From Azorinus chamasolen (Eukaryota; Mollusca; Bivalvia; Cardiida; Solecurtidae), in assembly GCA_963576725.1 (NCBI GenBank), contig OY755236.1, positions 72,923,311 through 72,987,310 of the forward strand: a DNA stretch of 64,000 bases. The letters are read 5' to 3'. Below are positions 1 to 11,240 of this stretch, piece by piece. Each line of letters opens with the position of its first letter. The stretch's first letter is position 1. The notes beneath the pieces are model-generated. The model was not told where the DNA came from. It did not search any database and worked only from the letters and a program-made list of their open reading frames with translations. The position numbers and the translations under genes were made by a program.

Positions 1-163
1 AGGGCAGACAGGGTACAGACAGGGCACTTAACTGCACGGTCATGTCCCTAAACAGACCAGACAGGGAGGTTTTCATTCTTAGACCGAAATCATAGACTCT
101 CAGCCCCACTCCCATTTTCTCTAATCATCAACAATTTTAGTTAGTGTGCACAATAATGTATAA

Positions 164-190
164 ATTGTATTGTATTGTATTGTATTGTAT
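164..190. repeat. (TGTAT)n microsatellite
   Basis: About five copies of a TGTAT pentamer. The surrounding 1-1214 stretch shows no exon, hairpin or retroelement that I recognise; it is probably intronic sequence of the SLC23 gene, whose earlier exons must lie upstream of the window. Confidence 0.8.
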
Positions 191-1214
191 ATAAATTGCT
201 TGAATAATGGTGTGGATTCAATGAATAGGCGGGTCCATAGCACAACCCCGGATGAACATTTGTTTATGTTTATTTGGAAAAGTGTTTTAGATCTCTTACG
301 TGCAGCAAACAAAACAGCAAACAAGCTGTATTGACAATTTTTTCAAGCAATCTCAGAGAAAGCGGTACATGACTAATGTGAAAAGCGTATACCCAGATCA
401 ATAGTTTCCTTGGAAACATGGTGTTTGGGCTGCAACACTATCATTTATCAGAATTTTGTCCAGGTCCCAGTGCAGCAAACAATAAATTGTTATATCGAAG
501 ACATGTAAATATATAGTCTTCATCCCATTCCTTTATACTCGTATACTGATGGAAATCGAGGAATTCTACTATCGCTGGACCGATAAAGGATTAATTACAA
601 CTAATCCAACATCAACAGAACACGCTTATTAGCTGTTAAACTAATTTGATTAAATATAATCCAACACATGCATGCAATAGCATTTTAATTAGACTCTATT
701 CTAGCTCCGTTTTTCAAAAGTTTTAACCAATTTGTACCCACGATCACATATATGGGACACAGGCAAACAGTGTAGGCGGCATCTGATCAGAGTCTATGCT
801 GTTTGCTGATAGGAATTTCAATATAAAACAAAAATAAAATGAAAATTTACACATGACATCCATTATATAAAAAATGGACTAATCCAATATATAAGCATTG
901 AAGAATCCACTGAGCGCAAATGGGTTACAGCGAAAGTAAGTCCAAACTTTAGCAGAACAGTGTTCAGTATGACCAGAGATACTTGTAAAGGATCCTATAA
1001 GTGAAAACATCATAGTTCAAGGTAACAGCGACATTTTACATTCATCTGATAGGGGTTTTGTGAATCGATGTTTGATCAAGATCTATATTATTTGCCACTA
1101 TATTCATGGTTTTCTATTAGTCTGAACGAACCTCACGTACCCACACATTGAAGCGTATCAAAGAGTGGGTAGACATTATTTTTACCTTAGAGTTAAACTG
1201 TTAAGGGAAGGTCA

Positions 1215-1419
1215 TTAACCCTTTAACAGTTTTCCTCGTAGGCTGAAAAAGAGCATTTACCAGAAAAAAGGACTTTTTAGAATGAAGTGTATACTTTTGA
1301 AACCAATGTGATAAATAGAGCACTTGCTCTTATGGAGCAAACGCTCTATTTATCACAATGCCTTCAAAAATTACTTTTACAGAGGCGTCAAAAGATGTCA
1401 ATATGAGATAATTGGTTAA
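1215..1419. mobile_element. P2-family hairpin MITE (TTAA-flanked)
   Basis: Starts TTAACCCTTTAA and ends GGTTAA. The centre is a palindrome reading GTGATAAATAGAGC..GCTCT..GCTCTATTTATCAC. The P2 family recurs at 2490, 10178, 21319, 22882, 23626 and 37060. The TTAA flank with CCCTTT/CCCATT ends is what piggyBac-class non-autonomous elements have; no transposase is present. Confidence 0.8.
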
Positions 1420-1608
1420 TGTGGGAAATGAGTTAGCCGACATTTGCACATAGTGCAAACCCAGATCAGAGGGTTCCACAACCCAGTCGCAAATTATAAT
1501 ATCTCATACTGGAAGTGTTAAGCAATGATGGAGCGACCCACTTTGGAAATTAAGCATTCGAGCATTAAGACATTTTGACTAAAAACCTCTTGCGATGTTT
1601 TGTTTCAG

Positions 1609-1790
1609 ATACAAGGTGGTATTATGTTAGCATCGATTTTCCAAGTACTTGTCGGATGTTCCGGACTGCTTGGAATAATTTTACATTATATCGGCCCGAT
1701 CACAATCGTACCCACCATCACCCTGGTCGGTTTGTCCCTCACAGACGTCGCCCTACGATTTTGCCAATCACATTGGGGAGTGTCATCTTT
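1609..1790 (+). CDS. SLC23-type transporter, internal exon A
   Basis: Acceptor TGTTTCAG before 1609, donor GTAAGT after 1790. It encodes 60 residues starting IQGGIMLAS and ending QSHWGVSS. This matches the SLC23 block REIQGAI..IGPLTI.PT..LIGLSLF..A...SHWG, covering two membrane segments of the transport core. The exon ends in phase 2 (TT) and joins the G at the start of exon B to complete Leu. The preceding exon is upstream of the window. Confidence 0.95.
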
Positions 1791-2489
1791 GTAAGTTAAT
1801 TTACGTGTTTTGAAGCAATAAGAAGAAGAGGAAGAAGACCAATATATTTTATAAAAAAAACCAGAAGGTCTTAGAGACATGTGACATAACATACCAAATG
1901 TAATATTACTATCGATATTATATCAGTACGGCTGTGGCTGTTACTTTTTGATAGGGACATAGGCAACTATGATCTATTCCAAAAGGTTCCTGAAATAACT
2001 GTCAGATCAGACTTTGCACCGCTGGCTTCACAAAATGACTCTCTGTGAATTTAATAGCACATACGAATAACTTGCAGAATGAAATAAGAATTATTCAAAA
2101 TACAAATGCGGTTCGCTCAGACGTACTGTTTAAATTGTTAGGTTTGGTTGGGTGTGTTTATTTATTATCCGTAGTTGCCATTTGTGTTAACCACTTACAT
2201 GATAAAGACGCGTTTTACACATTTGTAAACAAAGCCGATTCAGGCCAGACAACTCATCTTGGAGCCGTCTGGTTAGGAGCCGTCTCCTGTATTTTTCCTT
2301 ATGAAACAATAAATATTTGTTTTTAAATGTTTCTTCCATGGCCACACACCCTATTGAATCGTAACGCCATTATACAAATTCAGCTAATGAATGTACATGC
2401 AGTCCTTAGTTCTTACGTAGATATTCGTCAGATGACTGTTAATGGAAGCCACAGAGGGAGAAATCGATGTGTTCTATTTGTTAGACCCT

Positions 2490-2707
2490 TTAACCCTTTA
2501 CCTCATAGGCTATTTTTAGATCCAACCCTTTGAATAAATCTACCCAAAAGGAGCATTTACTAGAGAAATGTAAAATTTTAGAATTATGTACTTTGAAACC
2601 ATTGTGATAAATAGAGCATTTGCTCCTATAGGAGCAAATGCTCTATTTATCACAATGGTTTCATAAAGTGACTTATACAGAGTCGTCAATATGTGGGAAT
2701 TGGTTAA
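2490..2707. mobile_element. P2-family hairpin MITE, near complete
   Basis: TTAA at both ends (2490-2493 and 2704-2707). CCCTTTACCTCATAGGC faces GTCAATATGTGGGAATTGG. The central palindrome has the apex GCTCCTATAGGAGC and arms GTGATAAATAGAGCATTT / AAATGCTCTATTTATCAC. It is the cleanest P2 copy in the window. Confidence 0.85.
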
Positions 2708-3239
2708 CGTGTCACGTGTTATGAATACACTGATCCATTTGAGAAGTTTAATCCTCATCCGTATCATATTATTCTGACGTAAGGTCAACCATTCCTAAAA
2801 GTAGCACTACCGTCAAATGCATACTGAGCGCTATGTAAGTGTAAACGTACGTACTCAAATACTACAACCAAATGAGGGGTCACAACATAGGGTATGGTGG
2901 AGAAATATAGAATTTATTTTTGAAAATGTTTTAATTTACGCATCTTATCTGGAGTTTTGGTGTAAGATTCATACTGACATAGGCGTCACATCTTGTGATT
3001 AACCGGTTACAAAGCTTCTAAGTCTGAGATCATTCTCCGGTATCTGATTTGTCAATATCTGATTAAGCAGATGCTTGAGATGAACTCGGACTCAAGCAGA
3101 AATAGAACTCTCTGAGAATTATGATATTATTGCATTGTTAACAGTGTACACTCGGATAAAATATATTGCCTATGATGAGATATGTGATCAAGGATTTATT
3201 GTTTTCAGAATTAATGTAATTCACAACAGCAGATGTTAA

Positions 3240-3385
3240 GTGCTCGTGTGGTGGCCGTAAAATATCGCCCTTCGAGATAATCAGTATCAATGATTTTAGT
3301 TTTGATAATTGAATACTACTTAAGCCGGTGTCAGAGGGTGTGAGTAGTGTTGCACTTTTGATAACTGCTCTTGATCGCCTACTTC
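3240..3385 (-). repeat. Dispersed repeat R, inverted copy
   Basis: The reverse complement shares the block CACTACTCACACCCTCT..CACCGGCTTAAG..ATTCAATT with copies at about 30985-31215 and 47556-47737. It is non-coding and about 180-230 bp long. The ends carry imperfect inverted GATCC-type motifs in the better copies. The family is unknown to me. Confidence 0.65.
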
Positions 3386-3540
3386 CAGAATTTACATTAG
3401 ATAGAGAATAAATTACTTCAGATTGTGATTGGTTGGCAATATTGCAGATCCTTACGAGACGCTGTAGCAGCGACGTTTCGCCTGATTATTGTCTACACTA
3501 TTTACAATGCAACAAGACACCGTATTCATTTCTATTGCAG

Positions 3541-3661
3541 GACAGTGTTTCTGGTCCTCCTATTCTCTCTGTACCTCAGTGAGGTGCACATACCGCTACC
3601 AGCATACAACAAAGCGGACAAGTGCCACATCAGCAGATACCCTGTGTTCAAGTTGTTACCG
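3541..3661 (+). CDS. SLC23-type transporter, internal exon B
   Basis: Acceptor TTCTATTGCAG before 3541, donor GTAAGT after 3661. After the split Leu it encodes TVFLVLLFSLYLSE followed by a polar stretch, ending YPVFKLLP. It corresponds to an SLC23 membrane helix and the following loop (family pattern ..VLFSQYL....FP....KG..IFKMFP). It ends in phase 0. Confidence 0.93.
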
Positions 3662-3751
3662 GTAAGTATACGTACTACTGTAAAATCTTACTACAACAGC
3701 CGTTCATTGCACGTCTAGTTCTCAGTCTTTATGGCAGCTGGTAAATGTAGC

Positions 3752-4179
3752 TTAAACCTTTACCTCATGAATATTCATGTAAAAATAACCACATCCTGGA
3801 TATGATGTTTTGTAATGGTACATGGACACATGATCGTTTTAACAAGGACAGACACCGTAGAACCAGATATACAGTAAAACCTCTCTATAACGGTCACTAA
3901 ATTACATCAGGTATTTTGTGTTAAAGGCAGGTGGCTGCTTAAAGCAAGGTGAAAGAAAAACAGAACGCTCCTATAGGAGCGTTCTGTTTTACTTTCACCT
4001 TGCTTTAAGCAGCCACCTGCCCTAAATACCAACTAATTAACACACTTTAGTGGCCGTTATAGAGAGGTTTTACTGTATATCACAACATAACCAAGCAGAG
4101 TAGACCCTGATTAGACGGCTCCTCTAGGTCTACTGTTTACAAGTGCGTGAATAGGTGTATCTATGAGGTACATGATTAA
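3752..4179. mobile_element. P1-family MITE split by a Q-family MITE
   Basis: An inverted P1 copy (TTAAACCTTTACCTCATGAATATTCATG at 3752) continues at about 4080 with CAGAGTAGACCCTGATTAGACGGCTCC. Between the halves is the complete Q element 3872-4075. It ends at the TTAA (4176-4179) that also begins the next, P3-like, element. Confidence 0.7.
3872..4075. mobile_element. Q1 hairpin MITE (pogo/Tigger-like ends)
   Basis: Ends CAGTAAAACCTCTCTATAACG and its inverse, with TA at both outer borders, as in Tc1/mariner-pogo-class elements. It is almost one long palindrome: GGTGGCTGCTTAAAGCAAGGTGAAAG is mirrored around the apex CGCTCCTATAGGAGCG. Close copies are at 9663-9865, 10822-11025 and (deleted) 8269-8426. 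There is no coding capacity. Confidence 0.88.
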
Positions 4180-4390
4180 CCCTTTCGGTGCCAATTTTCT
4201 AATTGTCGTCTGCAATCCAAGTTGTTAAATAATTCAGTAAAATAAGAAAATGAGATAAATAAATGCAACATTCAAAGGAATAAAGCACATATATTGAAAA
4301 TGAGATTGTGACAAATAGTGAAGTCCCTCTGATCTGGGACTGCACTATTTGTTGTGGTGCATTTATGCGACTGCGGCGGTGAAAGGTTAA
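4176..4390. mobile_element. P3-like MITE, degenerate
   Basis: TTAACCCTTTCGGTGCCAATTTTC begins it and GTGAAAGGTTAA ends it. The middle has a decayed GTCCCTCTGATCTGGGACTGCACTATTTG arm. It shares its left TTAA with the preceding P1 element, the same back-to-back arrangement as at 9361. Confidence 0.6.
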
Positions 4391-5191
4391 TACGGGAAAC
4401 AACGTATGCAGGAGCTCTCATATGCGCTTTCTGCATTACTTTAGTTCTCCATTAAACATCGATCTGCTCTCAAAGAACCTATGTTTATGTATTATTGTGT
4501 GTATTAACTGTCTTAACTGTTACAGAAGCACAATTATAAATGAGTACACCCGTGAGAATTGAACCTCATTTAGTTTGGCATTTTAAATACACACAAACCA
4601 TCAACTACGCCAGAAAGTGGTTGGTCTACATTTTTCACAGTGTTTCTTACTTTACCCTTATCACACTTTCCTCGATCTGACTCAATTTGAATCAGAATAG
4701 CTTGGCATTTCACCAGGGTCCAAATGTTTGACACTTTGTCAACAGTTTGATATTTGAGATTAATGTCACTATGTCACATATGATCATATTGTTATGTACA
4801 ACGCTATTAAACCGCAGAATTAACGAATGCTTATTTCGCACACAAGGAACTCTGCAAATATTGTCTGAGGGTGAGCTTTTTCACCTTGTTACAAATTAAC
4901 GGTTTGCGGGGCAATTGATACATGTATATTTTACAGTGTTTACTCTGTAATACATTCATTTATGAACAAATCTTTATTACACGTTCATGTAAATTAAATA
5001 TCAATATCAGACTTGATTCGTCATCAAGTTACATGTAGTACATGTGTAATAGATATTAGATAAGGAGCTGAATGCCCTTGCTTTGTTAGAAAAGCTAATT
5101 GTCCTACATCACCACTTCACGTTTGTAAATGTTGTTACACATACCTTCATCATATTTGCACAAAAGGTATATGACATATATCATGGTCAAG

Positions 5192-5449
5192 TTACCCCTT
5201 TACTCCATAAATACTACTTTCTACGCCTTTGCAAACAGAGAAGACCCAGATCAGACATCTCATATAGGAAGAGCCGTCTGATCAGGGTATGTGCTGTTTG
5301 CTTATGAATGGTATAATATATAGATATGATTCTACAGTTACTGAAATGGACAATCTTTCCTGTTTCCATGTGCTATTGTATGAATTAATCCAATTAATAT
5401 TCATGACGTCATTATTTCTTACATGAATAGTCATGGAGTAAAGAGTTAA
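5192..5449. mobile_element. P1-family hairpin MITE
   Basis: Begins TTACCCCTTTACTCCATAAATAC and ends CATGGAGTAAAGAGTTAA. The centre contains AGACCCAGATCAGACATCTC..GAGCCGTCTGATCAGGG, followed by the P1-specific tail TGTTTGCTTATGAA..ATAGATATGATTCTACAG. P1 is the commonest family in the window. Confidence 0.8.
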
Positions 5450-5602
5450 GACTATTGGTCCAGTTGAACCAGTAGGTTGATAGTTGTGTGCATATGAAAT
5501 GCCTTCTTTTTTGCAGTGGATGTTTCTCTATAATAAGCTTGCTCTGATCTGTTTGACCTTTTCTTTCCTTGTTCTTCCATATCTAACTCAGAGATACATG
5601 TA

Positions 5603-5933
5603 CAGTGAATCCTCGTTATACCGGCATTCGTTACAATGGAACCCTCGTTATACCGGCAGTATGCACTGAAACATAATTACCGTTAAATCTTTGAAACAAC
5701 CACTAAATAGAATAAGACAGGTGATTGCTTAATGCAGAACACAAGAAGTGCAAAAAGCTCCTTTGGGAGATTTTTGCGCTTCTTGTGTTATGCATTAAGC
5801 GTTCACCTGTTGGTACTAGTTTAAAACTGGCCATATGGTTCCTTTCATATTTAAACTCGTTTTATAACAGCAACCTCGTTATACCAGCAGAATGTCTGGA
5901 AACAAGCACATCCGTTTTAACGAGGGTTCATTG
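5603..5933. mobile_element. Q3 hairpin MITE (Tigger-like ends)
   Basis: Starts CAGTGAATCCTCGTTATACCGG after TA; the right end reads CGAGGGTTCATTG before TA. The CTCGTTATACCGG repeat is typical of pogo/Tigger termini. The central hairpin AGACAGGTGATTGCTTAATGCA..TGCATTAAGCGTTCACCTG has the apex GCTCCTTTGGGAG. Its right end is about 15 bp from the stop of the antisense pseudogene. Confidence 0.8.
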
Positions 5934-5948
5934 TATAGCATTTTGCAT

Positions 5949-6713
5949 TCAATGCAATGTTGACATTACCGAAACTCTCCTTGGATCGGCGGTTCTTATC
6001 GCTTCCTCGTAGCTCGGCGGTTGATCACACTGTACATCGTCATAGGATGGAAGGTGTAATGATGGCGGTATAATTGTTGTCAGTGCTTGACTTACTCTCA
6101 TGTTGTTGTTATTGAAATTGTTAGCTGGACTAACTGTTCTGTTATCAGTTACCCCACCGTCTGGATTTTGTCGAAACCTTTGATAACATTGTTTGATGAT
6201 ACAAATCAATACCACAGGTAAAATTATTAATCCTGAGGCTGCTAAACTTTTATACAAAACCTTCATATTGTCTTCATTGTCCGGTATGCACATGGGATTA
6301 CAGAAATTATCCAATCGCATCTCTCTTTTGAATTGCATGTATTTTTCATAAACGGATTCTCAGGATTGCTAATATCACAGATTCTGTTTTGCTCAGTTTT
6401 CCATTCATGCTCCGCCGTGTGGCAATCATTTCAAAAGTCCACAAAAGTTCGCAGAACATTTTTCGAAATTCACATGACACAAGCAATCTCTCTTATAACC
6501 ATACCTGTATGAACGTCCACCATTTTCACAAAAGTTATCTTCAAACAAATAAGTTCGCGTTTCTTTCTCGCATCAATTGCCATGGAAACCAGCATCACAA
6601 AAGCAAGTACACCAGGAAATGTTCTGAAGACACTAGCTGCCGTTCAGACAATCGTTGTAGGCAGCACAGGGAATCGGATCAGAAGATGGAACTGTAAACT
6701 CGCACCACAGTAA
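5949..6713 (-). pseudogene. EGF-like, single-pass membrane, PPxY-tail protein; probable pseudogene
   Basis: Read on the - strand from 6713 down. A Cys-rich stretch resembles an EGF-like module: CAAYNDCLNGS, a stop, CLQNISWCTCFCDAGFHGN, a second stop, CEKE, then DNFCENGGRS and CLCHVNFEKC. Two in-frame stops (TAG and TGA) fall where EGF residues belong. A third stop and two frame changes follow before the open 5949-6338 part. That part has a hydrophobic segment (SLAASGLIILPVVLICII), a basic border, and a tail with LPSYDDV and PPSYEEAI, which are WW-domain ligand motifs. One stop could be a CGA-to-TGA change. Stops and shifts inside a recognisable domain argue for a decayed copy. Short introns or assembly errors are the alternative. 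The exact family is not recognised. Confidence 0.6.
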
Positions 6714-7639
6714 CTGTCTTCATTACCCAGGTTTTGATCATCCATTTTCAACACTAAACACATTATCACTTACTGTTTGAACTTCAGGATAAGCTTCATT
6801 TGTTATCAATCAAATCTTTTCGATATTGCTGGTTGGACATCAAATGTTTAATGAAATTAAACTGATGAACGCATGAACTGTACCAAACTGGTCATACTAA
6901 ACAGGATCCTAGTTTCAATATTGTGAAGAAACATGATTCAGTCTTCGGCATTCTGGATCAGTTTCATATATATGTTGCTAATGACACTACACCACATAAG
7001 CATCCGAGCTTTACTGCAGTTTTTCGACTGTTCGGAAGAAGATGTAGACCTCATCCTATTTGGTATATACACGGATATGTCCCCGAAGACTCCAATGCAA
7101 CAAAAGAACACCACCATACGTGCTGTTCAATGACACTATCATGTGTACATGTATTATATAGGTTCAACCTAAATCCGCAAGAACAAATCCTGGAAAATTA
7201 TTTAAATATGTTAATGTAATACTCGTTCTGGAAGTCATGTATTGTGGGAAAGATATGAACTTACTTTCAACATCGGACATTTCACCAACGGATTAATTAA
7301 GCACCGATATTATTTCATTCCCAATCTACTTTTAATATTCAGCATTCAAATGATTATTACTCTTTTCATTGATATCCTATATCATATGGCGCCCGTTGAT
7401 ATGATTTAAATAATTGCCACGCTCATCGACCTCATATTTAGTGTAACATTCAGTGTAACAGCAATCAGTCTTTAACATAGTATACGGATAGTGATAATAA
7501 GGAGGAGGGGAGGGGACGGAGGAGGATAAAGAAGAAGACACATTTCTACAAAGTTGTTGATGTGTTGTTTAAATGATTGACTCGGGAATAAAGTATAGAG
7601 TAGAACTTCTGTTTATAACAGGGAAGCCAAATGCGGCAT

Positions 7640-7995
7640 ATTGGTCGGCCATCCAGGAAGCTCACATGGACAGTAGTTTTATGCGGTACTTCTGTCAACG
7701 CATAGGGCTATACTGGAAGCTCTATGGGACAATGTTTCGTGCGCTACTTTAGTCAGCGCATAACTCTATACTGGAAGCTCTATGGGACATACGCCGCATG
7801 TGTTACTTTCGTCAATACAAAGGGCTATAGTGGATGCTCTTTGGGACAGACGCTTTATCTGGTACTTTGGTCAAAGCATAGAGCTATACTTGAAGCCCTA
7901 TGCGAAGGGCTACATTGGAGGGTCTATAATACAAACACTTTATCAGGTACTTTATGCGGTACTCTAGTCAACGTATAGGGCTACTCTGGAAACGC
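7640..7995. repeat. Degenerate tandem repeat, about 58-bp unit
   Basis: The motif CATA(G/A)(G/C)(G/T)CTATACTGGAAGCTCTATGGGAC recurs about every 58 bp (for example 7711 and 7769) for five to six diverged units. The open frames across it come from the repeat and show no protein family. It lies in the SLC23 intron between exons B and C. Confidence 0.75.
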
Positions 7996-8268
7996 TATTT
8001 GTAAGCACGGTAGGTACAGGGTCTGCTCTGTTTGTCATTCAAAATCCTCTCGCAAAGTATATCCTTGCATGCAGAATGGACTCTGTTGTTAAATTTTGAT
8101 TGACGGACCGATCTACATTTATATTGAAAACACGATACTACACACTTTTATTAATGAAGACTATATGTCTGTGTATGCAGGTGGTTGAATAGTGCAGGGT
8201 GAAAGTCATGCTTTGTGCTTACAAATACCAGTACATCCGTGTCTACGTTCAAATGGCTAACATAAGTA

Positions 8269-8426
8269 CAGTAAAACCTCTCTATAACGCTCATTAAATT
8301 GTGTTAATCAGTTAGGTGAAAGTATAGGAGCGTTCTGTTTTACTTTCATCTTGCTTTAAGCAGCCACCTGCCTTTAACACAAAATACTTGATGTAATTTA
8401 GTGGCCGTTATAGAGAGGTTTTACTG
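8269..8426. mobile_element. Q1 MITE with one hairpin arm deleted
   Basis: Both CAGTAAAACC / GGTTTTACTG ends and TA borders are present. The left arm of the inner palindrome is lost, so GTTAGGTGAAAGTATAGGAGCG jumps directly into the right arm. Hairpin resolution is the likely cause. Confidence 0.8.
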
Positions 8427-8973
8427 TATTCTAAAATCTCAAGCATTTTGATGATGTATTCATTTCATATGTACTGAGGCATGGTGTTAAAATGACTACT
8501 GATAAAATCTCATACATAACACTAAGAAAGTGTTCGAAATAGCATTTATATAGTGTTTTTAAACGTTTTATATATGCACAAGAATAATATACCATCTGTG
8601 ACAAATATTTTATCTTCAGATTACATCGGAATTTCAACATAGCTAAAGAAAACCATTGTCCCAGTATTTTGAAAAGTCAATAAAATGTTGTCCCAGGATT
8701 GTGACATATCCAATAAAAATTCTGTCCCAGGATTGTGACATTGCCATTAAAAACGTTGTCTTTTTACGCCAAGCAGATGTCGCCCCAGTCCTGCAAATAC
8801 TGTAGTTTACTTCGATTCTCATTCTCAAATTTACTGCTTTCTTCTATTTCTTCTTTTAAAAGTACATGTAGATACATGTATTCATGTATACGATTAGAGT
8901 GTCAAACATATCATTCCATGATTCGGTCAGAATCCCGATTATTTCAGCCTGTCATCTAGATCCAAACTTTACG

Positions 8974-8988
8974 TATATATATATATAT
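8974..8988. repeat. (TA)n microsatellite
   Basis: Short TA run in the SLC23 intron, just before a partial Q-like hairpin (about 9045-9122: CAGGTGGTAGCTCAATGCA..CAGAAAGCTCCCCTATGAACTTTCTG). Confidence 0.7.
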
Positions 8989-9122
8989 GTTTTACACCGC
9001 CTATAGCGACCTCTCAAACCTATGTCTAATTTTAGATTTTTAAGACAGGTGGTAGCTCAATGCACGAAGACAGGTGTGCAGAAAGCTCCCCTATGAACTT
9101 TCTGCATTACCTTCGTCCTTCA

Positions 9123-9364
9123 TTAACCCTTTCCTTCATATAAACGCGTTTTCACGCATTTGCAAACAGAGTAGACCCAGATAAGAAGTCTCTTATGAGA
9201 GCTGACTGATCAGGATCTGCTCTTTTTTGCTTTTTACATGATATAGATTTAGTTTTTGCCAAAGTAACAAATTTCCTTGAAAGATTTACATGATAAAACT
9301 TCAGCTAATAAATATTCATGATGTCATAATTTCTTATATGAATACTGAACAGAGAAAGGATTAA
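9123..9364. mobile_element. P1-family MITE
   Basis: TTAACCCTTTCCTTCATATAAACGCG at the left, AGAGAAAGGATTAA at the right, and a decayed GTAGACCCAGAT..GACTGATCAGG hairpin in the middle. The right TTAA is shared with the next element. Confidence 0.8.
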
Positions 9365-9571
9365 CCCTTACATTGCGGGACAAGAGTCACTATTGTCCTT
9401 TGCAAACAGTATGGACCAAGATGAGAGAGCTCCTAGAGGGACCCTCTCATCATGGTCTGCACTGTTTTTCTCGTTACAAATGTCGTAAAAAATCCCTAAA
9501 TATTCACTATAAGCTTGACCTATTTGAATTTTTGAATAGTCCATTTGAAAATTCGGCATAATAAGGGTTAA
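9361..9571. mobile_element. P3-family MITE, back to back with P1
   Basis: TTAACCCTTACATTGCGGG to CGGCATAATAAGGGTTAA. The hairpin is GGACCAAGATGAGAGAGCTCCTAGAGGGACCCTCTCATCATGGTC. It is the same family as 29817-30027. One TTAA (9361-9364) serves as the border of two elements. Confidence 0.82.
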
Positions 9572-9662
9572 GCAAACACCATTCTTATAGCAGTCTGGTC
9601 GCTATAAGCAGTTTCTACTGTGTACCTAAAGTAATCGAAGGCATATGGTACAAATGCATATA

Positions 9663-9865
9663 CAGTAAACCTCTCTATAACGCCCACTGAAATACATCAA
9701 ATAGTTTGTGTTAAAGGTAGGTGGCTGCTTAAAGCAAGGTGAAAGTAAAACAGAACGCTCCTATAGGAGCGTTCTGTTTTACTTTCACCTTGATTTAAGC
9801 AACCACCTGCCCTAAATACCAACTAATTAACATAATTCAGTGACCGTTATAGACAGGTTTTACTG
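9663..9865. mobile_element. Q1 hairpin MITE
   Basis: TA-flanked; ends CAGTAAACCTCTCTATAACG and inverse. Near-perfect palindrome with apex CGCTCCTATAGGAGCG, as in 3872-4075. Confidence 0.88.
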
Positions 9866-9942
9866 TACACACATACACGCAAGTAAGAATCAAATACACA
9901 TGTGTGACATTCTGGGCTGTGGTGACATATGCATACACGATG

Positions 9943-10115
9943 TTAACCCTTCTCTTGCTGAATTTTGAAATACATTTCTCCTTCTTTACCCATGCGCTGT
10001 TGTATAATTACATAAATGTACACGTATTTCGCTGTGCAATCACTGCTGTGGAGTGCACTGGTTGTACAATCAACTTGTAAATAGTGCAGACTTTTAAATA
10101 GTAAATAGTACAGAA
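9943..10115. mobile_element. P4-family MITE, truncated
   Basis: TTAACCCTTCTCTTGCTGAATTTTG and the block ATTTCGCTGTGCAATCACTGCTGTGGAGTGCACTGGTTG match the complete P4 copies at 21869, 25464 and 27427. It breaks off where the hairpin should start. Confidence 0.78.
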
Positions 10116-10177
10116 CTTTTCACTGACTTCCGGTTCGATCACACTTTTGAGAAACAATTGACAGAGTGTGAAACAGT

Positions 10178-10460
10178 TTAACCCATTCCCTCATATTGAC
10201 GACTCTAAAAGTTTCTGAAAACATTGTGATAAATAGAGCATTTGCTCCTGTAAAAAAATACTTTTCTCTAATTAAAGCTCCTTTCAAGATCGCTTGTGGC
10301 ATTTAGGAGCTATTGCCCTTTTATACGCAAAAATGACATATCGTTCCGTCCGATACCATATCTCGGTAACGGACTGACATAATTCAATGAAACTAGACAT
10401 GAATATTTGTTATCACTGGGACATCGTTCCCATGTATTACTTTTCCAGATGAGCTTGGCA
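10178..10460. mobile_element. P2 fragment joined to one tandem-core unit
   Basis: TTAACCCATTCCCTCATATTGACG and GATAAATAGAGCATTTGCTCCTG are P2. From about 10290 the sequence changes to a single copy of the 158-bp unit seen at 40790-41130 and 42515-44400 (AAGATCGCTTGTGGCATTTAGGAG, ATATCTCGGTAACGGA, GAATATTTGTTATCACTGGG). Confidence 0.7.
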
Positions 10461-10821
10461 CATATATATCTTGCATTGCGACAAAGCTTGGATTGTATCT
10501 GAAAGGTCTTGATTCAAGGTCAAGGTCTTTGTTGCTTAAACATAAAAATTCGTTTCAGCTAATAAATTTCAATCAGATTATACATATTATAAACAAACTA
10601 TAGTGCTTTGATAGATTGCGTAACGACAAAGCTAATGATTGCAGATTCAGATCTTTATAATTCAATTAGCGAATAGAGCAGACCCTGATCAGGTTCCTAC
10701 AGTTAAGGCACACTATGTGTGTACAGATGGTTAGCATGAAAACAACACTTTGAATTGCATTCAGATTCGCTGGTAGGCCCTATAGCTTCCACTTATCTTT
10801 CAGAGAATTGTTAAAGACATA

Positions 10822-11025
10822 CAGTAAAACCTCTCTATAACGACCACTAAATTGTGTTAATTCGTTAGTATTTATGACAGGTGGCAACTTAAAGCAAGGT
10901 GAAAGTAAAACAGAACGCTCCCATAGGAGCGTTCTGTTTTACTTTCGCCTTGCTTTAAGCAGCCACCTGCCTTTAACACAGAATACTTGATGTAATTTAG
11001 TGGCCGTTATAGAGAGGTTTTCCTG
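10822..11025. mobile_element. Q1 hairpin MITE
   Basis: TA-flanked CAGTAAAACCTCTCTATAACG with inverse end GAGAGGTTTTCCTG; apex CGCTCCCATAGGAGCG. It ends only about 58 bp upstream of SLC23 exon C. Confidence 0.87.
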
Positions 11026-11083
11026 TATTGTATTTTTGAAAAGGGGCCTTCGTGACTTAGCAGTATGTCTTTATTCTCTATAG

Positions 11084-11240
11084 GTTATACTAGCCGTTCT
11101 ACTGTCATGGGGCGTGTGTGGAATTCTTACAATAGCTGAAGCTATTCCATCAGACCCTGCCTCTCCTCAGTATTACACACGGACAGACGCACGAACGCAT
11201 GTGCTGAAATCGGCAAGCTGGTTCTTCTTTCCGTATCCAG
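11084..11240 (+). CDS. SLC23-type transporter, internal exon C
   Basis: Acceptor TTATTCTCTATAG before 11084, donor GTAGGC after 11240. It encodes 52 residues beginning VILAVLLSWGVCGILTIAEA and ending KSASWFFFPYP, with the G of a split Gly. This is the SLC23 helix followed by the exofacial loop containing ..TD.R..V....SWF..PYPGQWG. It starts in phase 0 and ends in phase 1. Confidence 0.95.

Noticed and set aside
1..1608. Earlier SLC23 exons in the first 1.6 kb
   Set aside because: No segment matches the conserved N-terminal blocks expected before IQGGI; they must lie upstream.
6923..7219. 98-residue plus frame
   Set aside because: No recognisable similarity, no splice context, inside an SLC23 intron.
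9663..11025. Hairpins as microRNA genes or transcription terminators
   Set aside because: Matching copies with TA borders and terminal repeats show they are MITEs; intron hairpins of this size are not bacterial-type terminators.
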